DNA from: Oppiella nova
Lineage: Eukaryota; Arthropoda; Arachnida; Sarcoptiformes; Oppiidae
Direction of reading: 5' to 3'
Assembly: GCA_905397405.1 (NCBI GenBank)
Contig: CAJPVJ010000598.1
Span: 1-22,459, forward strand
DNA: 22,459 nucleotides
Positions 19,834-22,459 of this stretch are shown in pieces. Both the position numbers and the translations under genes were made by a program. The notes under the pieces are model-generated. The model was not told where the DNA came from. It saw only the letters and a program-made list of their open reading frames with translations, and searched no databases. Within the stretch, counting starts at the first letter, position 1. Each line of letters begins with the position of its first letter.

Positions 19834-21349
19834 CAGGTGTTGACCATAACCCCTATCACGAAACATTTCGATCGCATTTAACATTGAAATAATAATATGA
19901 TTTTCGGCACATGTGTTCAAAATTCTATGATTTGTCATAAGTTTTGTGATAAATTAATTTTATCTTAATTTAGTTAGAAGAGCAAATAGACTGATTACCC
20001 TTCAATGCAGTAATACTGTATATACTATTATTTGTGTTAATTATCAAATTAAATTTAATACAGTAATTATTTTTATTAAATATATTATTTTGATCAATTG
20101 TAAAAGGTGCTCTGAATATTGAGAAAATTGATAAAAAGCACACTGTTTAAAAGTACTTTGAATTCTTATGCTACGGTATATAGATATTCTGTCAGTACCA
20201 AACAATCAGCTTAATCTTTAAAAATAATTTCAATAAGTTAGGTTACATTTAAATACAGTATAAGACGTCTAATATTACTGAAATGTAATATGAATAATAT
20301 GTCATTTTTAAAATAACAATTTAAATAATACTTGTTGTAAATCTGATTTAAATTTTAAACTTTTTAATAGCCGACAAATATTGAGGTTAACAACTGATGA
20401 ACAGGTGTTGACCATAACCCCTATCACGAAACATTTCGATCGCATTTAACATTGAAATAATATTATGATTTTCGGCACATGTGTTCAAAATTCTATCGTT
20501 TGTCATAAGTTTTGTGATAAATTAATTTTATCTTAATTTAGTTAGAAGAGCAAATAGACTGATTACCCTTCAATGCAGTAATACTGTATACACTATTATT
20601 TGTGTTAATTATCAAATTAAATTTAATACAGTAATTATTTTTATTAAATATATTATTTTGATCAATTGTAAAAGGTGCTCTGAATATTGAGAAAATTGAT
20701 AAAAAGCACACTGTTTAAAAGTACTTTGAATTCTTATGCTACGGTATATAGATATTCTGTCAGTACCAAACAATCAGCTTAATCTTTAAAAATAATTTCA
20801 ATAAGTTAGGTTACATTTAAATACAGTATAAGACGTCTAATATTACTGAAATGTAATATGAATAATATGTCATTTTTAAAATAACAATTTAAATAATACT
20901 TGTTGTAAATCTGATTTAAATTTTAAACTTTTTAATAGCCGACAAATATTGAGGTTAACAACTGATGAACAGGTGTTGACCATAACCCCTATCACGAAAC
21001 ATTTCGATCGCATTTAACATTGAAATAATATTATGATTTTCGGCACATGTGTTCAAAATTCTATCGTTTGTCATAAGTTTTGTGATAAATTAATTTTATC
21101 TTAATTTAGTTAGAAGAGCAAATAGACTGATTACCCTTCAATGCAGTAATACTGTATACACTATTATTTGTGTTAATTATCAAATTAAATTTAATACAGT
21201 AATTATTTTTATTAAATATATTATTTTGATCAATTGTAAAAGGTGCTCTGAATATTGAGAAAATTGATAAAAAGCACACTGTTTAAAAGTACTTTGAATT
21301 CTTATGCTACGGTATATAGATATTCTGTCAGTACCAAACAATCAGCTTA
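19834..21349. repeat. 568-bp tandem repeat, 2.67 copies
   Basis: The units start at 19834, 20402 and 20970 (CAGGTGTTGACC each time), with a constant 568-bp period. The third is cut off after 380 bp by the N at 21350. Copies 2 and 3 look identical, while copy 1 differs at a few bases (for example TGTATATAC versus TGTATACAC). No open frame of note exists in the unit. The array begins about 50 nt upstream of the copy 4 TATA-like element, so the first unit may contain cathepsin C regulatory sequence. Confidence 0.9.
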
Positions 21350-21350
21350 N
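21350..21350. other. Single-base gap (N)
   Basis: This is the junction between the truncated third 568-bp unit and an inverted copy of the ELOVL upstream region. It marks a contig join, so linkage across it is uncertain. Confidence 0.95.
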
Positions 21351-22459
21351 ATCTATAATTAGTTTATTGTATTGAATATAAATGTATATTCTATATTTGC
21401 AAATAAATTAATTACTTATCAACTCAAATGTACTTTTTATTTGGGAAAATATTTTGGCTGAATGTTGAGTAAAAAAAACATTTCCACAAAAACTATTAGA
21501 TTTGTGTTTATAATGAGTTAAAAGACTTTATGTTTGAGTGCTTTAGTTCTGCAATCATTCGCCAAAAAACCCGATTTTTGTCAATTAAATAACAAACTCT
21601 TCATAAGAATTGAATTGAATATAAACTCAACGATAAATATAAAGTAATTTAGATTTAAATAAGACTTTTCTAGTGAAATATAAATTGAGTTTGAGATGAC
21701 ATACAAAGTTTGTAAAGTCTAATTCAATAGTTTTTAAATTTAATATAAAGTCTAATATTTAATTTGAAACTATGGACGAAGAATCTTCTTTTATAAATTA
21801 TATTTTCACTAACTTTTGGAAAATTAATGGCAATCCTTACTCATCCAGTTATCCATTAATGGGGTCCGGGCCCTGGAATTTCTTATCCATAATATGTTTT
21901 TATTTATATTTTGTGAAAACTATTGGTCCGAGACTTATGAAAGAGAGGCCGGCATTTGATTTACTTTTTCTTATACGACATTATAATCTATTGATGTCTT
22001 TATTCAATCTGTGGTTCTTTGTAAAGATCCTATCGATCACTAACTATGGTATTGACACCTGGATGTGTCACAAACATTCAATATCAGGTAATTTTATTTT
22101 ATAACTTTTAATTAACATTTAATTAACATTAGTATTTAAAAGTTTAAAAATAAAGTCTAAATTAATATAAAATCAATATATTGTATTATTCATTATAACT
22201 CAATTTTTAAAACCATTATCAAATTAGATAATTATCAATTAATAGTTTTTGAAATTGTATTTTCCTTTAATAAAATTAATTCTGCTAATTGTTTAGTTAT
22301 ATACAGTAATTAGTTTAATAAAAAATTATAATTTTTACAGATGAGAGACTGAAAGAGTCGATATTCTTGGGATGGATTCTCCTAATATCACGTCTCGTGG
22401 AACTAATGGACACAATATTCTTCACATTACGAAAGAGTGATCACCAGATCTCCACACTT
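21351..22459. repeat. Right arm of the inverted duplication (reverse complement of 16712-17817)
   Basis: The block begins exactly with the inverted 127-bp repeat unit and continues through the elongase upstream region, exon 1, intron and start of exon 2. Differences from the left arm include homopolymer lengths, single substitutions and small intron indels. Confidence 0.9.
21772..22459 (+). CDS. ELOVL-type elongase, second copy or allele, 3' end outside the window
   Basis: Exon 1 is 21772-22087 and exon 2 starts at 22341 and runs off the window. The visible 145 residues match the complete elongase at 16262-17396 except for one Ile-to-Thr change (in KTIGPR). Splice sites and phases are the same. 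The window ends just before the HIFHH box, so the catalytic motif of this copy cannot be checked. It lies after the N at 21350 and may be the other haplotype of the first gene rather than a second locus. Confidence 0.8.

Noticed and set aside
19834-21349. CRISPR array or similar short-repeat system
   Set aside because: The repeat unit is 568 bp, contiguous and without spacers, in a eukaryotic setting.
1-22459. tRNA or rRNA genes
   Set aside because: I looked for T-loop-like and conserved rRNA sequence in the gene-free stretches and saw nothing convincing; a covariance-model search would be decisive.

Overview
The window looks like nuclear DNA of a small arthropod, perhaps an acariform mite. 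It is AT-rich, uses GT-AG introns mostly of 50-80 nt, and carries animal gene families (ZIP transporter, peroxisomal aminotransferase, cathepsin C, F-box/LRR, tetraspanin, ELOVL). The species assignment is inference; no sequence here proves it.

Layout, left to right. A two-exon ZIP-family zinc transporter (+, 964-2187) converges on a small four-exon secreted protein of unknown family (-, 2430-3294). Next is a serine-pyruvate/alanine-glyoxylate aminotransferase with a peroxisomal C-terminus (-, 3577-4979), interrupted in this sequence by an artefactual 147-bp duplication around a single N. Three tandem cathepsin C (dipeptidyl peptidase 1) genes follow, all on the minus strand (5878-7724, 8416-10063, 10683-12580). 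A block of unrelated genes then splits the array: a single-exon F-box protein (+, 13223-14695), a tetraspanin (+, 15024-15893) and an ELOVL fatty-acid elongase (-, 16262-17396). The fourth cathepsin C gene (-, 17946-19736) lies beyond it. The right end holds 2.67 copies of a 568-bp tandem repeat (19834-21349), an N at 21350, and an inverted, slightly diverged second copy of the ELOVL 5' region that runs off the window.

The four cathepsin C genes all reconstruct to complete open proteins of 453-462 residues. Each has a signal peptide, an exclusion domain starting Asp-Thr-Pro, and an intact Cys/His/Asn catalytic set. They look like an active multicopy protease family, probably lysosomal or digestive.

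The most interesting signal is in the fourth cathepsin C gene. It has a 151-nt intron absent from the other three, placed inside the conserved C-terminus. It has near-inverted terminal repeats, and its splice junctions coincide with a short target-site-like duplication, as expected for an intron made by insertion of a small transposon (introner-like). Intron content, cysteine content and local sequence similarity group the four copies in conflicting ways, which suggests gene conversion or repeated intron turnover. Several repeats (3629-3923, 17691-17945, 21350 onward) look like assembly artefacts and should not be read as biology without checking reads.
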